Shown here piece by piece: positions 44,606 to 57,879 of a stretch of 64,000 nucleotides of DNA. Position 1 is the first letter of the stretch. Every line of letters begins with the position of its first letter. The notes beneath the pieces were generated by a model. It searched no databases. It was not told where the DNA came from and was given only the letters and a program-made list of their open reading frames with translations. Origin of the DNA: Gerris lacustris (Eukaryota > Arthropoda > Insecta > Hemiptera > Gerridae); contig OX578279.1 of the NCBI GenBank assembly GCA_951217055.1, forward strand, positions 44,579,250 to 44,643,249. Reading direction: 5' to 3'. Both the position numbers and the translations under genes were made by a program.

Positions 44606-46644
44606 CAATTGAAAGCTCCGGTAGCCTATAAATATAGCCAAAATGAAAATGCTTCTCAATTGTTTAAATATCTTCAATTTAGATTTTCGTTTAATATGTT
44701 TGCCGCTTTTTTTCTTATATAAGTACGAGTAGCATGTACGAAGTTCTTTTATTAGTTGTTTGACCACTTCACCCCAAACTGCGATTCGCTGGGAATGGAA
44801 TGAATGATGATAATATAGTCCTGATTCTTTTCTGTGAACGCTTTAAAAAAGAATCTATTTAGCCATTTCATTCAATCGCTTTGGCCTACGTGATAACAGG
44901 AGACATGCCACTGATTCATAACATGAGCCCCGCGCGGAGCATGGTGTAAAGGCTATTATTTTATAAAATTCATAGAGCAGAATTAATACTTAATTAGAAT
45001 AATTTAATAAAAACCTATTACGACCAATTTAGTTGTAGAGAACAACTATTGTTCAGTATCAGTAAACTATTCAATTTTATTTGTTTAACTTAGAAACATT
45101 TCTAACGTTAAATAATTTTACTGAGTTCAACTATGGATTTATATTTGCTAAGTTGACATATTAATTTAGGAGCTAATTATTCCATATAGTCCAGAAGAAT
45201 AATTTATGATCTTATTTTTTTATTTAAGTAAACCAATAGTAAATAAAAAACTGATATAGTTACATCTAAATGTCTAAATGTATGTTTATTTTTCTTTATT
45301 ATTTTATCTTATAAATGTGAAGCAGTTGTTGTCCTATTTTCTTTTGATAATTTGTGTTGCTTCTTATTCTGTATATTTTTATTGTCCTCGTTTTTTATCC
45401 CTTTAAACTCAGCAAAGAAATTACTAAATAAAATTAAAGAACATCAATAAAAACTGTCCTAGTTCTGTCAGATGGAAATATTAAGCTTTTAGCATTAGAT
45501 ATTTATCTATTTGTGTGTGTAGGCAACAGCTGTGTAGTCTAGACAACAAAAAACTACATATTTAAACTATAAATCATTCTCGTTTCATTAACTTTCAAAA
45601 TTAACAGTGGTTAAAGTTAAGTGCCGCTATAAAATTTTGCATAGACAGGAAAATGTCCCCATTATAATTTCTTCTTTTCAAATCAAAAGTTTAAATTAAA
45701 TTCTCAGTTTAAACGAGTTGTTACTTTTTTTCATGTATGTTGTTATTTACGTCTGTAAAGTTGGTAAATAAGGTTCTCTATCAAATTATAATGTTATAAT
45801 GTATATTGTATATTCGCATAGTTACTTATAATTGTATTTAGAGTGGTAATTCAAGCTTGAAAGCTTGATTAAGTGACAAATTTGAGATGTTCCTAACTTT
45901 TGAAGAAACATTTGTTCCTCTAATAAGAATACCTAATGATTTATTTTATTGTATTCTTTATTACTAATAAGGAGGAAAAGTAATATTAACACTCGATTTT
46001 TTTTCTTCATCCATTTTAGGTTTAGGCAATATATTCTTATTTTTAACTTATTAGCAGAACTGTCGAATAGCATTCTTTCTGTTTATCAATAGTGTCCTTG
46101 ATCAGCATACATCTTAATTAGGAGTCTTAATGAGTGGCTTAATCCTCTTCCCTCTTAAGTCAACTAGTGTCCCCCCCCCCCAAAAAAACGCGTCAATTAT
46201 GAAAGATGGGATTTACCGGAAACATTTCTCATTTATATGTGTGGTCTGTAGAGAAGAACGTGCCTCACCTCTTCAGGAATTTAACCCAAATATAATTTTG
46301 ATCGTCATTTCAGTGGGATCAAAAACCATCTCAACGTTTTTATTTAGCACCTAATAATTTTACTCATTGTAAATATTTAAAATATGAATTACTTTTTCAT
46401 TCATATAAATTATGAGAAATTAAAGATACAATTTTTAAAACTCGTAAATATTTTAAAAGATCAATTTTCTTAAATTATTATTTAATATTTTGTTTATAAA
46501 ATTTCTACGGCTTGGTATTTGTATGGTTCGAAACCGTAAAAAATAATTCTTTGTATCTGATCATTTGTAGAAGTGCAACCTCTTTAGGCGTGATAGAGTA
46601 ACGAAATAGCATGTAACGAAGTTTGTGATACAAGAATCGTCTAA
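44606..46644. other. Non-coding stretch
   Basis: It includes C10 near 46171-46180. The 74-codon frame at 46130-46354 has no recognisable motif. No exon or repeat supported. Confidence 0.45.
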
Positions 46645-46790
46645 GTAAAAAAAAAAAATTATTGGTAAACTAAGTGCCGGCTTGAGTCGGCAGTTGATTT
46701 ACCTGTAAAAAATCTTTCAATTGGACGAGTCTCGATCCACCGACCTCTGATTCAGCAGGCATGAGTGCTAACCACTGCACAAGGAGGTAG
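46645..46790 (-). mobile_element. tRNA-derived SINE
   Basis: Read on the minus strand, a tRNA-like head runs from 46787 to about 46723: 'cctccttgtgcagtggttagcac' in overlapping short words. It has a D-arm-like GTGC...GCAC, an A box around TGGTTAGCACTC, and a B box around GGATCGAGACTC. A body of about 60 bases follows and then an A/T tail near 46649-46660. The head resembles a glutamine-type tRNA, but its anticodon arm does not fold well. Probably inactive. Confidence 0.65.
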
Positions 46791-48152
46791 ATAATTTTTT
46801 CAAAACACAGAATTGGTATATAAGCGTAATATTATATACATTTTAATAGATAGATAATCGTTTATTTATAACAAGCAAAAACAAAAGAACCATTTTTTTC
46901 CATAACAAACGTGAGCCTTGGTCATGGACCATCAGGCGATATGCATTATAATATAAATGTTGTTTTCATGTTTTTTCTTCATTATTTTTATAAAATATTT
47001 TATTTTTCAATTCAAATAACCATTTCTTAATCCTAAAATAATAAAATTGTCAACAGATGCTTAAAGAGCAATGCAAAAAATCATCTGTTTCTAGAACTTA
47101 AGTTTCACTTCTAATGTGTGAGAGTCTCACACATATTTTATTTTAATTGAATTGTAAATTATCATTGAACATCGTGTAATAACTTATATACATACAACTT
47201 TTCAATTGGTTACTATTAAAATTTTTTAAATGCTTATACCTTTTTATAAGCAAAATAAATCAAATTTAGATTAATTAATTGACCGAATTTATTAATGTTT
47301 TATTAGATTTCTCATGGTGCAAAAAAAATGATTAAAAATAACATGCAAAACTTTTTTATGTAAAACAATTATTCACAGACTTATGCTACTATAGGAATTG
47401 TCCTAATTGAACAATTGTTTTAATTCAACTATTGTAGTAAAACACGCCCTTTTCCACGCCTGCAATGTTGCTTCAATTTATTTGAAAATCGCAATACAAT
47501 TAAAGATTTATTTCTTTGTTTTATTATTTTTTTAAGTCAAACTTAGCATGTGACATCCTAAACGCCACACTACAAATTAAGATCAATTCATCGATAAATG
47601 CCAAAAAATAAAGACCTTTTCATGGAATAATGCCAAAAATAAAGATCGATCTATTGATTGACAATATAACTAATGCCTTTGTAAATGCTATGAAAACCTG
47701 TTCTTATAACCTGTTATTAATCAATTGGTTTGATCGAACAATTAGAATAACCAATATAGCCATCAGTATGTGGTTAAAATAAGAAAGTATTTTCTTTTTA
47801 TTTTGTTATGTTATCCCTATGACTAATTGAGCTATTACGTTCATGTGTTTTTAATAATGGAATTCGAAGGTTTTACAATTCTTAGCTTTTTGACCTTTTT
47901 ATTATTTTACGTGTCACTTCCTTCCCCTCTATGTAAAGAAATTAAATATGCATACATTCATATTTCAATAATAATATAAAAGGTCTTTCTCTTTTCGGCG
48001 TCATTGATTTATATTATTGTATTTAGAACGACTTAACAATGCGTTATTCACCAAAACTCTTTCTATATCAACGTGATAATTGAATCTCTTGGAATAATAT
48101 CTTGACTGTTGAATTATTTAGTAGAACTTAAATTATATATGTGTCAAAGCCT

Positions 48153-48155
<3 letters not shown>
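46791..48155. other. AT-rich non-coding stretch
   Basis: ATGTGTGAGA-G-TCTCACACAT at 47114-47134 is a perfect small palindrome. A short direct duplication of 'atgccaaaaa(a)taaaga' occurs near 47600 and 47630. No gene recognised. Confidence 0.5.

Positions 48156-48244
<89 letters not shown>
48156..48244. repeat. (AT)n microsatellite
   Basis: Uninterrupted AT repeats, followed by interrupted TATACATATA. Confidence 0.95.
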
Positions 48245-48250
<6 letters not shown>

Positions 48251-48370
48251 CGAATATATGAGTTTGTGCGAATTAAATATATGAATTCTCAAGTGTGTTC
48301 ATATAATATAGAAGAGATTTCGACCCCTTGTTATAATAACCAGCTTACGATCATTATAAATGTATACCAA

Positions 48371-48375
<5 letters not shown>

Positions 48376-48453
<78 letters not shown>

Positions 48454-48471
48454 AATAATAATAATAATAAT
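48376..48471. repeat. (AT)n then (TAA)n microsatellite
   Basis: AT repeats to about 48450 change into TAA/ATA trinucleotide repeats to about 48471. Confidence 0.93.
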
Positions 48472-48634
48472 TAGACAATTAAGATTTTACAATTTTTAAA
48501 TTAATAAATAGCTACACATATAATGTCTTTTTACATGGAGTGGGTGAGCGCCCCAAAAGAAGCTTGGACCTGGGGGCAGTGGGTGGATGAGTTTATATAT
48601 ATATATATATATACATGTATATTGAATGATTTTA

Positions 48635-48905
48635 CTTTCTCACAAAAGTAGGATAATAGAGGGAAAGTATTATGATGGCGCAAATATTCAATTTTGAGGG
48701 TCCCAAAATTGTTTTTTAAAAAATCGTTTGTCGGGTGTAGTCTGTGCCCTAAACTACTGGTCCGATTTCGAAGAAATTAGACATGCATATTCAGATAAAT
48801 CATACCTCGAGGCGAAATTGAAAAAATCAATTTTAGCTCTAAATCCTTAAAACTCTAATAAAACGTGAAAACACATTTTTTTCATAAACCTTTACGTGGA
48901 TTTTT
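48635..48905 (+). repeat. R2 dispersed repeat, 5' part
   Basis: ACTTTCTCACAAAAG, 'tatgatggcgcaaat', 'cctaaactactggtccgatt', 'aaatcatacctcgaggcgaa' and 'atcaattttagctct' are R2 landmarks. The 3' part is replaced by other sequence after about 48905. Confidence 0.8.
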
Positions 48906-49065
48906 ATTAAATAGTTTCTTGCACACCAAGGGAGTAATGTCAGTCATTGTACCCTGAGCGATGAATTAGTTTCTGACTAATGTTAACCCCGGCTCGTGAG
49001 TTAATTATTGCTCGGTACAATTAATTTTTACTCCCGAGTTGCGTACAAGGTTTTATCTACAGAAG
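48905..49065. repeat. R3-like tail with CCCGAG words
   Basis: It runs from CTTGCACACCAAGGGAGTAA to TTACTCCCGAGTTGCGTACA, which are partly complementary. The word ACCCTGAGCG at about 48950 parallels the CGCTCAGGG next to the R3 array at 63.77 kb, which also adjoins an R2 copy. Confidence 0.45.
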
Positions 49066-52000
49066 GGAGAAAGAAATAAATGAAACAGATTTTAATTTTG
49101 AATTATTTTATTAAACAAAAAGTAAATATTTTTATATTTATTTTAAACAAAAAAAAGAAGAAAAATAAAGTTAAATATAATATTAAAAATTCACTAAATA
49201 AATAACGTTAAAATTGAATTATAGATAATAATTATTTGAAATTCAATAGGAGAATCAGCTGTAAGCTGTCATATATTGAACAGTATTGCCAACTGATGTA
49301 TATACATATGCATTAGTTTATCTATATTTAGAAATGTATAATGATTTCACCTTTAACCTGTTTGTTTGTTTTACTGATGAATCACCATGTCAACCGTTGT
49401 GGAGTTTACAGTATGAAGATGACATTATAGATCTAGATAAACAAAAGTTAATAAATTAAATTGTGTATTTAACACCAACCTTACTTATTTTTTGTGCTTA
49501 ATCTAGGGTAACACCGGAGGGAATAATGAGAGTTCATGATTCCCTTATTTTCCATTACTCCTTGTTCAACCTGACTGGGTGCAATGATAAACTTTCCTCC
49601 CTGTAACTTGGGAGGAAAGTTTACTTTTTCTGCCTTCTGCCGACTAAAAAAAGATATTTTGTAGTTCATTTAAAGACAAATTTAGCTTTAGTATCAGAAT
49701 TGAACCTTAGACCACAACTGAATAACAAGCTAGGATAAAAATTGGTTTCAGAATGAAATATTAATAAAAAATCTCACCTTAGTGCAATAGAAGTAGACTC
49801 CTCTTAGCGTAATATATGGTAGAATATTATCTCAACCGAAAAGGGATAAAAATAAATTTAAAAAAAACCTACCTCAATAAAAGATAGTATCGGAAATCTA
49901 TTTAGGTAGTAAAAAATGATGTTTATATTATTTTGTTTCTTTTATCTTTTATGTCGACCGTCATTATTTTAATAGCGTGACAAATTCTATTTAATATAAA
50001 GCTGAATTTCCTAATTCAGTTTGATAGATATTCTCAATCACGCTAATTGAATAGCTTGATTGAATTAAATTGTTGATACGTCTTCCCTTATCGTAAATTA
50101 GCTTCAGATTTATAATTATTTTAAGTTAATTTGTTGTTGTTCCATCTATAATGTCATTCGATTAATTATCTAGCGGTTTTTATTTTCTTTCTTTTATTAA
50201 AGGCGTACGATGCTTTTCTTCTGTTATTCTTTCTCTTTCTTTTCCAAAGCGAGGTTTAGGAGTTTTGAAAAGATGAAACCTAATGATGCGTATCAATGAA
50301 GCCATTATAGCCATTATATTGTTGATACCTCGGTTCTATTGAAGGCCTCAGTCTGGGCTCGGTTCAACGAACCTACCTAGTCTCTTCAGCTCAGCCTAAA
50401 CCTCTGTTGTTTAACGCCCTTCCTCTTTTTTTTTAATGTTAATTAGAAATCGAATCTGTTTTTGGGATACGATTTTTTTGACAGGATGGCGCCTCGAAAA
50501 AGAAAATTGGTTGTTTCATGGTTCCACGACCTGATTTAAGGGCGAAAAAGATTGTACAAAGATAAAACTTTTTTTTATAAAATTATGCTGAGAGCATAGC
50601 AATTTTGTTATAAATATCAAGTAAAATAACATCATTATATTCTGAAGATTACAGAGTCATTATACCTTCTTTCAAACCGAAATAACTAGATTGTTCAAAA
50701 GTCAATTTGGGTATTCCAGTAAATATTATAGCACCTCAAATATATTTTGTAATGCACTGCTAGTAAAAAATATTAAATTTCTCATTTGCTTCAACATTAC
50801 TAAATTTTCCCAAAGGTGCTTACAGTAGTAAGAGTGAAACTCAAATGCTCGCTTGAGGCACTTCCACTCAAAATAACTCCTGCCGAGAAGTTTATTTAAC
50901 TTTAAGGGCCTTTGAAGAAAAGCTTTTTCATTAATATTTTTCAGGCATTCTCAGAGCGTTGCGTATTTATACTTCTTATCTTATTATTTTTTTTTTATTT
51001 CCCTCTTTTTATGTGTGAGATATGAGATGAGTTTTAATTTTTAGTTTTCCAACATCAGAATTTCACAAATGTTTAATCAATGTCGTAATAACTGTCTCTT
51101 TGGAGTGTTCAATTAAATATATCATTGCTCTATTATTATTATTTTATTTTAAAATAAAATAGTTATCTTTCTTTCCATCCGTTACTTAGAAGAAAATATA
51201 AATCGTGAATAATTTTTAACATCTGTTGAACTTTGGTGACCTTATTTTACTCTTTCTTTATATTCTATTCAAATTTTCAACAACTTTTCAATTATTTGTA
51301 AATATTCAGTGTGGAAATCGTGTGTCGGCGGTTCCAACCCCCACAATTTGTAGCCTTTTCAAATGAACAAAGATGAGGAGAAACATATAACTATATCTTA
51401 CACAATAAAAACTCCGAAGAATACTTTAATAACAAAACAATGATGCGGTTTGTCTTAATAGCTGCTATGAATCAGTTTACTAAGAGATACCCATGCGTTC
51501 CTTATTCCCGTTTTTGTTCTGGCATCATTTGTTTTCTGAATATTCCTCATAACTGTTGAATTGTTGATTGTCTTGTATTTTTTTTATTATAAAAGCGCAG
51601 ACTGTCTGTCTCATCTATGAGATCTATAATGTGAAACAATAGAAGCTTGAACTTCTTTAAAAGCCTAGGGTCATAGATTTACACAATTTTAGCAGATTGT
51701 GTTAAATCTATCCACTCAACAAATTCAAGTATAATATTCTTCCTTTTTTCTATTTGATAAATATATTGTGTATTTACTATATTTTAAATACAATAATAGA
51801 GATTGCATTCTTTCGTTTTTTTATCTCTTTGATATTGAAGTTAAATTTAACTTAGGCATTAGGCTTATCTTGAAAATAAAGTCCAACCAACATAAATAAT
51901 CTAGGTTCGACCCTCGAAGAAGCGATTGTGTCCCTAATATTCTTCATCAACTGGGACGTAAATTTCAAACACTTTTATAATAAAAATCTAAACTAACTCG

Positions 52001-54660
52001 GTTGATCGATATTCAGAGTGGCGAGAAATGTTAAGTACTAATGTTTCAACGATAGACATGTTAGGTGATCCAGTAAAAACTTAATTCTGCATGGAAGTAG
52101 AAGAAAATGTTTCTTCACGCATTTTATTAAATTTAATTTGTTCGGATAAGCTAGATTTACTTTAATACACCAACATAACTGTGAACGTGTTCATTATAAA
52201 AAAATATTAAATGCATAGGCTAATCTATTTGGACAAACAAATATTTAAAAAGTCAATTTTATTTTATTGTTGTTGAAGAGCGTGAGTGCACCACTCTCCT
52301 TGGAACCAGTAGCAAACGATAATACATACATAATATGTAGTTATATAGGTGAGATCTGTTCCACTCTAGTAATCGTATATAGATTTGCTTTTGCCTATAA
52401 TTATCGCTATCAGAATAGCAAGAACAAAAAAAAGAACCACCCCTAATTTTAGAATTTTGTTTACACTTCTTTCTCATAACAGGATGTATAACAGCGTATA
52501 ATTGATAGGTTGAATATATACTTTAAAATGTCTAGAGTCTAGATGGGTAAAGTCCAGAGTCTAGATATTTAAAAATGTTATATTTAACGAGGTAATATTA
52601 ATTTATAATAAAGTGATAATTGCAGGGTTTTTTTTTTAAATTTTGTTGAGAAAAATATTGTTTCCTTAACGACGTTATTAACGTTAAAGGAACAGTATTT
52701 TTTTTACTAACAACTATATTAATATAAAAAATCTTGACTTAATACAAAAGTAATCATTATCACTTAACTCTTCCATTCACCTTCTTAATGTTCATATTAT
52801 TATATTAATTTTATTATTATATTATATTTATTTATTATTTATTATTTTTTATTTTATTATTATATTTTATTTTATTTATTATTGTATTCATATTATTTTA
52901 TTAAATATGGAGAATAAAATAGTATATTCACTCTACTAGGCACTACTTTAGTATGCAGGTTTATATTATGGCTGATAAAATTCCAGAATTAATTTATCGC
53001 TTTATACCGTACAGTGATAATTTTTATCATGTTGAATTATAAGTTAGTATACACACTCCCTTAAATAAATAATCCTATTATTGTTCTACTAGAATCAAGT
53101 TATTCATTTTTAATTATTTCCTTATTTGTAGAACAATTTATTTACATTTACTTGTAAGAATAGAAAAGCAGAATAAAAAAAAAATATGATTGAGCAATAT
53201 TCTCTAGTTATGGTATATAAGAAATATGAAGAGGTATAAGTTTTAATTCTGTGTCGAAGAATTCCAATATTTTATGCTGTTTTTTTTTTTTAGATTTATC
53301 TGATAATAAGTTTTATTGTTGAAGATTATATTCATATAAGAAATATGTATGAGGAAACGTTTATAGTAAAAGTGCAAGATGCTTTGACAGATTCATTTAA
53401 ATTACCTTTTGTTTTATTTGTACGTGTACGAGTACGTACACAATATAGAATAATATTAAGTGTATTGCATATTTATATACTTTCATTGATACTATCTTAT
53501 TCTTTACAAGGTATCATGAATATTAATATTTAAATATTATTATAGCGTTGTGAATTGTAAGATATTAGCTTTATTGCAAACAAGGTACACGAACACATTT
53601 TTGTTTTTATTGGTACAACTTTCCTTTTGTTTTTTGCAAAAATAAGATATAATATGGTTTATTATTTCTTAGTTGTATAACGTTTGATATTTCTGTCATT
53701 AATGTTTGATAATATTTAATTACCTATTTTATTGTAGTTTTAGTATATTTTATCAATGCCAATAATAATGTAGCTATGTACATAGTATTGGCTATTTGGC
53801 TAAATAATGTTATAATAATTGTAAATATATTTAAGGCAAACCATTATTATTTGTTAAACCTTCATAGAATCAAACAATATTAAGCTGAAATACAAATGAA
53901 TCCTTGACCTTTTCTTTAAAAAGCCCGGAATGACAATTCAAACCACATTAATAATAAAAGAAGCAATAAAAGAAATCGTTTAAACTATAATGGAAATAAT
54001 TCTATAGTTTTTAAGAAGACGTAGATTTCAGTTAAATCAATCACGGATTACATAATTCAAACCGATAATAATCAAATTAATAAAATAAAATAACAAACAA
54101 ATTATAAACTATTATATGATAACTAGACCGGAAGTTTAAAGCCACTATTAATCATTGTATTTTCGAAGGACAGATTTGTATAGTTTAAATGCTAATATGT
54201 GGTAGCAATAGATTATTTTATTTATTGTACCACATATTATATTCTACCTTTTTTTTACTCTATAGAAATATATATCACATAGGATTTATGTTTCAAGTTG
54301 ATGACTGAGATTTATAGCTATAGAAAAATTAGTCACATGAAATATACTGAAGATAAAACCGACAAAAGACGAAGATATAATAGTATAGGAAAAAAGAATT
54401 AATAAATCAACTTATATGTATTTGCTTTCCAGCTTTGAATGTCGCTAAAAGAACAAAGTATTCACTAACTTACAAGATGTGGCTTCTTATAAACATTGAT
54501 AACCAGTTATAATCTTAAACGTAGGATATTTTTTTGAAGCGTTGCATGTTTAAAGAAAAAGCATTCTTGATTTAAACTGTTTATTCTTTGTTTCTTATTA
54601 ATGAAGTATATGTAGAGCTTAGAATTCAAATTGAAGATGAAGTAGTAAAGATATCGTGCC
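49066..54660. other. Long AT-rich non-coding stretch
   Basis: About 5.6 kb without a recognisable exon, RNA gene or family member. 52797-52905 is (TTA)n-like low complexity. GGCGGTTCCAACCCCCAC near 51329 loosely resembles a B box but has no SINE structure around it. The 60-72 codon frames here are unsupported. Confidence 0.5.
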
Positions 54661-54861
54661 TTATTTTATTTTCACATTATATGTTACTAAATACATTCTT
54701 AATATAATGTTATAATGTTCCCCATGCGCCCATGCTGTCCCTTCCTGCGTCTTCCTTTTCCACCGTAGTTCCATTTCCCTTTCTTCTTCGTCTAACCATT
54801 TTAAGTCTCCTTCCTCCTGTATCGCCTTCAAAAGCTTCTTGAAAGTCATATTTTTATCCAT
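54661..54861 (-). CDS. Orphan charged open frame, possible gene remnant
   Basis: The minus-strand frame starts MDKNMTFKKLLKAIQEEGDL and continues KWLDEEEREMELRWKRK before turning AT-rich. The first 45 or so codons are much richer in G and C than the surroundings and give a charged, helix-forming sequence of normal protein composition. The C-terminal third (about 54661-54715) looks like intron or random sequence. It could be a first exon, a processed fragment or part of a transposon gene. I do not recognise a family. Confidence 0.35.
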   Translation of the reverse strand: MDKNMTFKKLLKAIQEEGDLKWLDEEEREMELRWKRKTQEGTAWAHGEHYNIILRMYLVTYNVKIK

Positions 54862-55392
54862 TCTTATAGTTCTTAAAATTATAGAGCCTTCTAGCTTGAA
54901 TTTTCTGGGGCTAGCTCAGACTTTTGATACTATCATCAATTCTTGCTTTTCAGTTTCCTTGATCTTTTACAGCTCTGTATACTAAGTGTTTCCAACAAAT
55001 AAGAAAATTATCTTTATTCGAGGATAGTTTTAATGTAGGTACTAAAGATTTTTAAGATTACGTTAAAAATAAAAGTCCTAAGTTTAATGGGAATTTTTAT
55101 TAAATTGTCGATTCCTTTCAGGGAACCAAAATTATCGGTGAGTTATGTGCAATTGGCTTTTTTAAGTGTCAAGTGAATGTCATTGACAAATGTAAATGTA
55201 AAGTCTTAATACATAAGTATGCAACTCGCTGAAAATGATTGCAATTACGTTTTAACTAATAAAAAAAAAACATATTTTTGATTACTTTCCATAATTATTC
55301 CAAATATTGAGTGGTTAACTTGATTCATTCTTCTGAAATCACTTTTCCAGCACCATAATCGGTTCTGTCCTTTCTAACCAACATAATCAGTT
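54862..55392. other. Non-coding stretch
   Basis: Nothing recognised. Confidence 0.45.
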
Positions 55393-55409
55393 CTGGGTTC
55401 GAATCCCAG
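55393..55409 (+). repeat. tRNA T-arm, SINE or tRNA remnant
   Basis: CTGGGTTCGAATCCCAG is a perfect T-stem/loop with the B-box consensus GGTTCGAATCC. The 60 bases upstream do not form a D-arm or anticodon arm, and no CCA-side acceptor pairs. It is therefore a remnant of a tRNA or SINE head, not a tRNA gene. Confidence 0.6.
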
Positions 55410-57044
55410 AGAAAAGAGAAATGAACTATTGCGAAAATATCAAGTAAACTTTTAACGTTTAAAAAATAAAATAATTGAATTGAATTTGTCCTGTAATATT
55501 AATTTACTGGTACTTATGAATGAATGAAAAAATTAGCACAAACGAATAATAAATTCAAAATGTTTCCTGCCCAAAATGATTTAATTATTTATTTAATCTC
55601 AATCAGAAACAAATGTTAATTAAATATAACATTCCTATTTCATTACAAGACATATTTTTATCGCTACTGTTATCTTGATTATTTTAAATTAATTCGTTAA
55701 ATCATCTAATTTGCATTCCGGTTCTTGTAAAGCTTAATGTAACATCCAAGAAACGATTTAAATTTGTACCCTGCCTTGTCTGCTTCAGCTAAAGTTTAAT
55801 GATTGTAGTGTAGTCAGTTCATGTTTAATGGGCAATGTCGGGTGCGAATGGTTTGGTTTTGTAGCCTCAGGGTGACACTATAATCTTCAGTGCCTATTAT
55901 TAGCGATTCTTATTTATATTGTCCGTATTATTATTTACACAACAGGTAGATTAATCCCTAGACCGCACACGTGCAGGTTATGGCTTTAAATCTTAAGACC
56001 TTTCTCAATTTAAAAAATAAAAATATTAAATTCAAATTTTATTATAATACTCTGTTTATTATTGAACCTATCGTAAATTTCCAAGGTGCTCATGGGTTAT
56101 TCAGAATCATTATTGACTCTCGATTACTACCATCTCGCAAAAAAATATGTTCTCCATACAGTGTATATTGATGGCTGAATCTTAAAGAAAAATTATCGTT
56201 AATATTTTGCAAGCTTTTTTTGTATTTAAAGAGAGATATAAATAAGCCTTTTGCTTGTATTACAAAGTATCGAAGTGAATAAATAGATTGACCTCACTAT
56301 ATTTACATAAAAATAAGTACCCATAACTAACCTTTTGTGAGAATTATACCTTCAGGCTTATTTTATATACACCAATATATTTGTAAACGTATTTTTTTAT
56401 AAGATGGCCTGTGTTAAATATTTTAAAGAGATAATATTTTTTTTATTTTCCAAGCTTTTTTTATTATATAATTTACGTTTATTGAAGAAGAGTTTTAAGT
56501 AAAGTTGATATCAGTAGTATCGTGTAATTGATATTTCCTATTATTTATTTTTATATTTGAGAATCTTTAATAAAATAATGAATAATATTAATAAAACAAT
56601 ATACTAATAAATAAAGAGTTGATAAGAGACTAAAACTCTGTCTTTTATTAAAATTTGCAAATATAACATGTTTTCTTAACGAGAAAATTAAATAATTTAA
56701 TAATTTTAGTTTTTTGACACATGAATAATAATTTAATGACAATGTGGATTTGTACTGCTAGCAGGAGACTTGTATTTGAAAAGCAATCATGAGGATTATC
56801 TAAATAATAAATATACAGGAAAACAAAATTAAAGGCCTGAAGATGCCTCAAGAGGAGGTGAAATATTGAATATAATAGCAATTTATAGTACTTTTATTAT
56901 ATACCCTATGGACATTGTATACAAGAAAATTGAAGGGATGTTTAAGTTATACTTATTTAATTTTTACTATTATATTAATTCATCATAATTATCATTCTAA
57001 CAGCAGAGTTTGAGCAATTCATTGTACGCATGAGCAGTCCCAAA
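55410..57044. other. AT-rich stretch with one fold-back-like motif
   Basis: At 56837-56864 CTGAAGATGCCTC, AAGAG, GAGGTGAAAT form a 5-bp stem bounded by CTGAAGA and GAAA. This resembles the motif in the fold-back element at 22.5 kb. The open frames at 55971, 56551 and 56648 are unsupported. Confidence 0.45.
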
Positions 57045-57420
57045 AAAATTGCTTGCATACGAGTCTGTCTTGTCTGCAAGACATTTTCATGTAACGCTTT
57101 TTGGTGTCGTTTGTTGGTAACGCTTGAGTAACGCTTTTTGGTGTAGTTTTTTGGTAACGCTTTTCGAGTTTATGTTCCAAAGTAAAGACATGAAAATGTC
57201 AAAAAAATCGAGCGTGCAGATTCTTGCGTTTGTGAATTAGGAATTAAATCGTAATATATAACACACATATTATGTAGTGCACGAAGAAAGAAAGTACTTT
57301 TCTTCTTTTCCAGTTTATTAAGAAGAAATCTTTTAGCTTCTTCACACATATTTTTTATAATAAATGCAAAAAAGTATAGTTTAACAAAAATAAAAAATAA
57401 TAATGTAAAAAAGCAGCCCG
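57045..57420 (-). repeat. R4 dispersed repeat
   Basis: In plus coordinates it runs from ATTGCTTGCATACGAGTCTG through 'aagacattttcatgtaacgc' and three tandem 'gcgttacc/tttttggtgt(c/a)gtttt' blocks. It then carries the 59-codon minus-strand frame and the AT-rich upstream segment also seen at 44281-44338. It matches 44.28-44.60 kb inverted. The 5' portion of R4 (the ACCGCGC region) is missing. Confidence 0.8.
57170..57349 (-). CDS. Small open frame of R4, second copy
   Basis: ATG at 57349-57347 and TAA at 57172-57170 give 59 codons, the same length and start as 44339-44518. The two products share the N-terminal MCEEAKRFLLNKLEKKKSTF exactly and differ at about six later positions, most of them replacements. 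No frameshift separates the two copies. The function is unknown. Confidence 0.4.
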   Translation of the reverse strand: MCEEAKRFLLNKLEKKKSTFFLRALHNMCVIYYDLIPNSQTQESARSIFLTFSCLYFGT

Positions 57421-57879
57421 TGATGGGCTCAGACTACTATTTTTTTGTGCAATATAAATATGGCACGGAGTTGGCATGGCATGTCGCTCCGTCAGCTGTA
57501 TAATCTGAAGTATTGGCTTCCGTAACCGGATGGACGCCGACGCCACTTCACCTAAGTAGCTTTAAACCCATTTATATCGCGATGCTGGGTGAACACGAGC
57601 GTAGTCCCCTTGTCGCAACTGGGAATCGAGTCTTTAAACTCCATAATCTAAAGTGAATATGATAGCTTCCATGAACCCCTAAAACCGTGTAAATACGTGC
57701 CCTTTAGGGGGCTACTTTCATTTCTTGTAATTGCTCTAATTACACAACTTTCATATTTTTATATATGATGTGTCAAGCACATTAATTAGGTTTTTGTTCT
57801 CCCCAGAGTTGGTAGTGGATTGTAAAATTAAAAAGTCGTATGACAAACTTTCTCATACTATGCGACTTCATTATTACTT
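57421..57879. other. Unassigned, partly GC-richer stretch
   Basis: 57415-57660 has more G and C than the background and no defended open frame. It may be part of a longer R4 or another element. Confidence 0.4.

Noticed and set aside
51895..51915. GGTTCGACCC as a Pol III B box
   Set aside because: A single 10-base match without A box, T-stem or SINE-like tail; expected by chance in 64 kb.
55340..55425. A tRNA gene
   Set aside because: Only the T-arm is present; no D-arm, anticodon arm or acceptor stem can be drawn.
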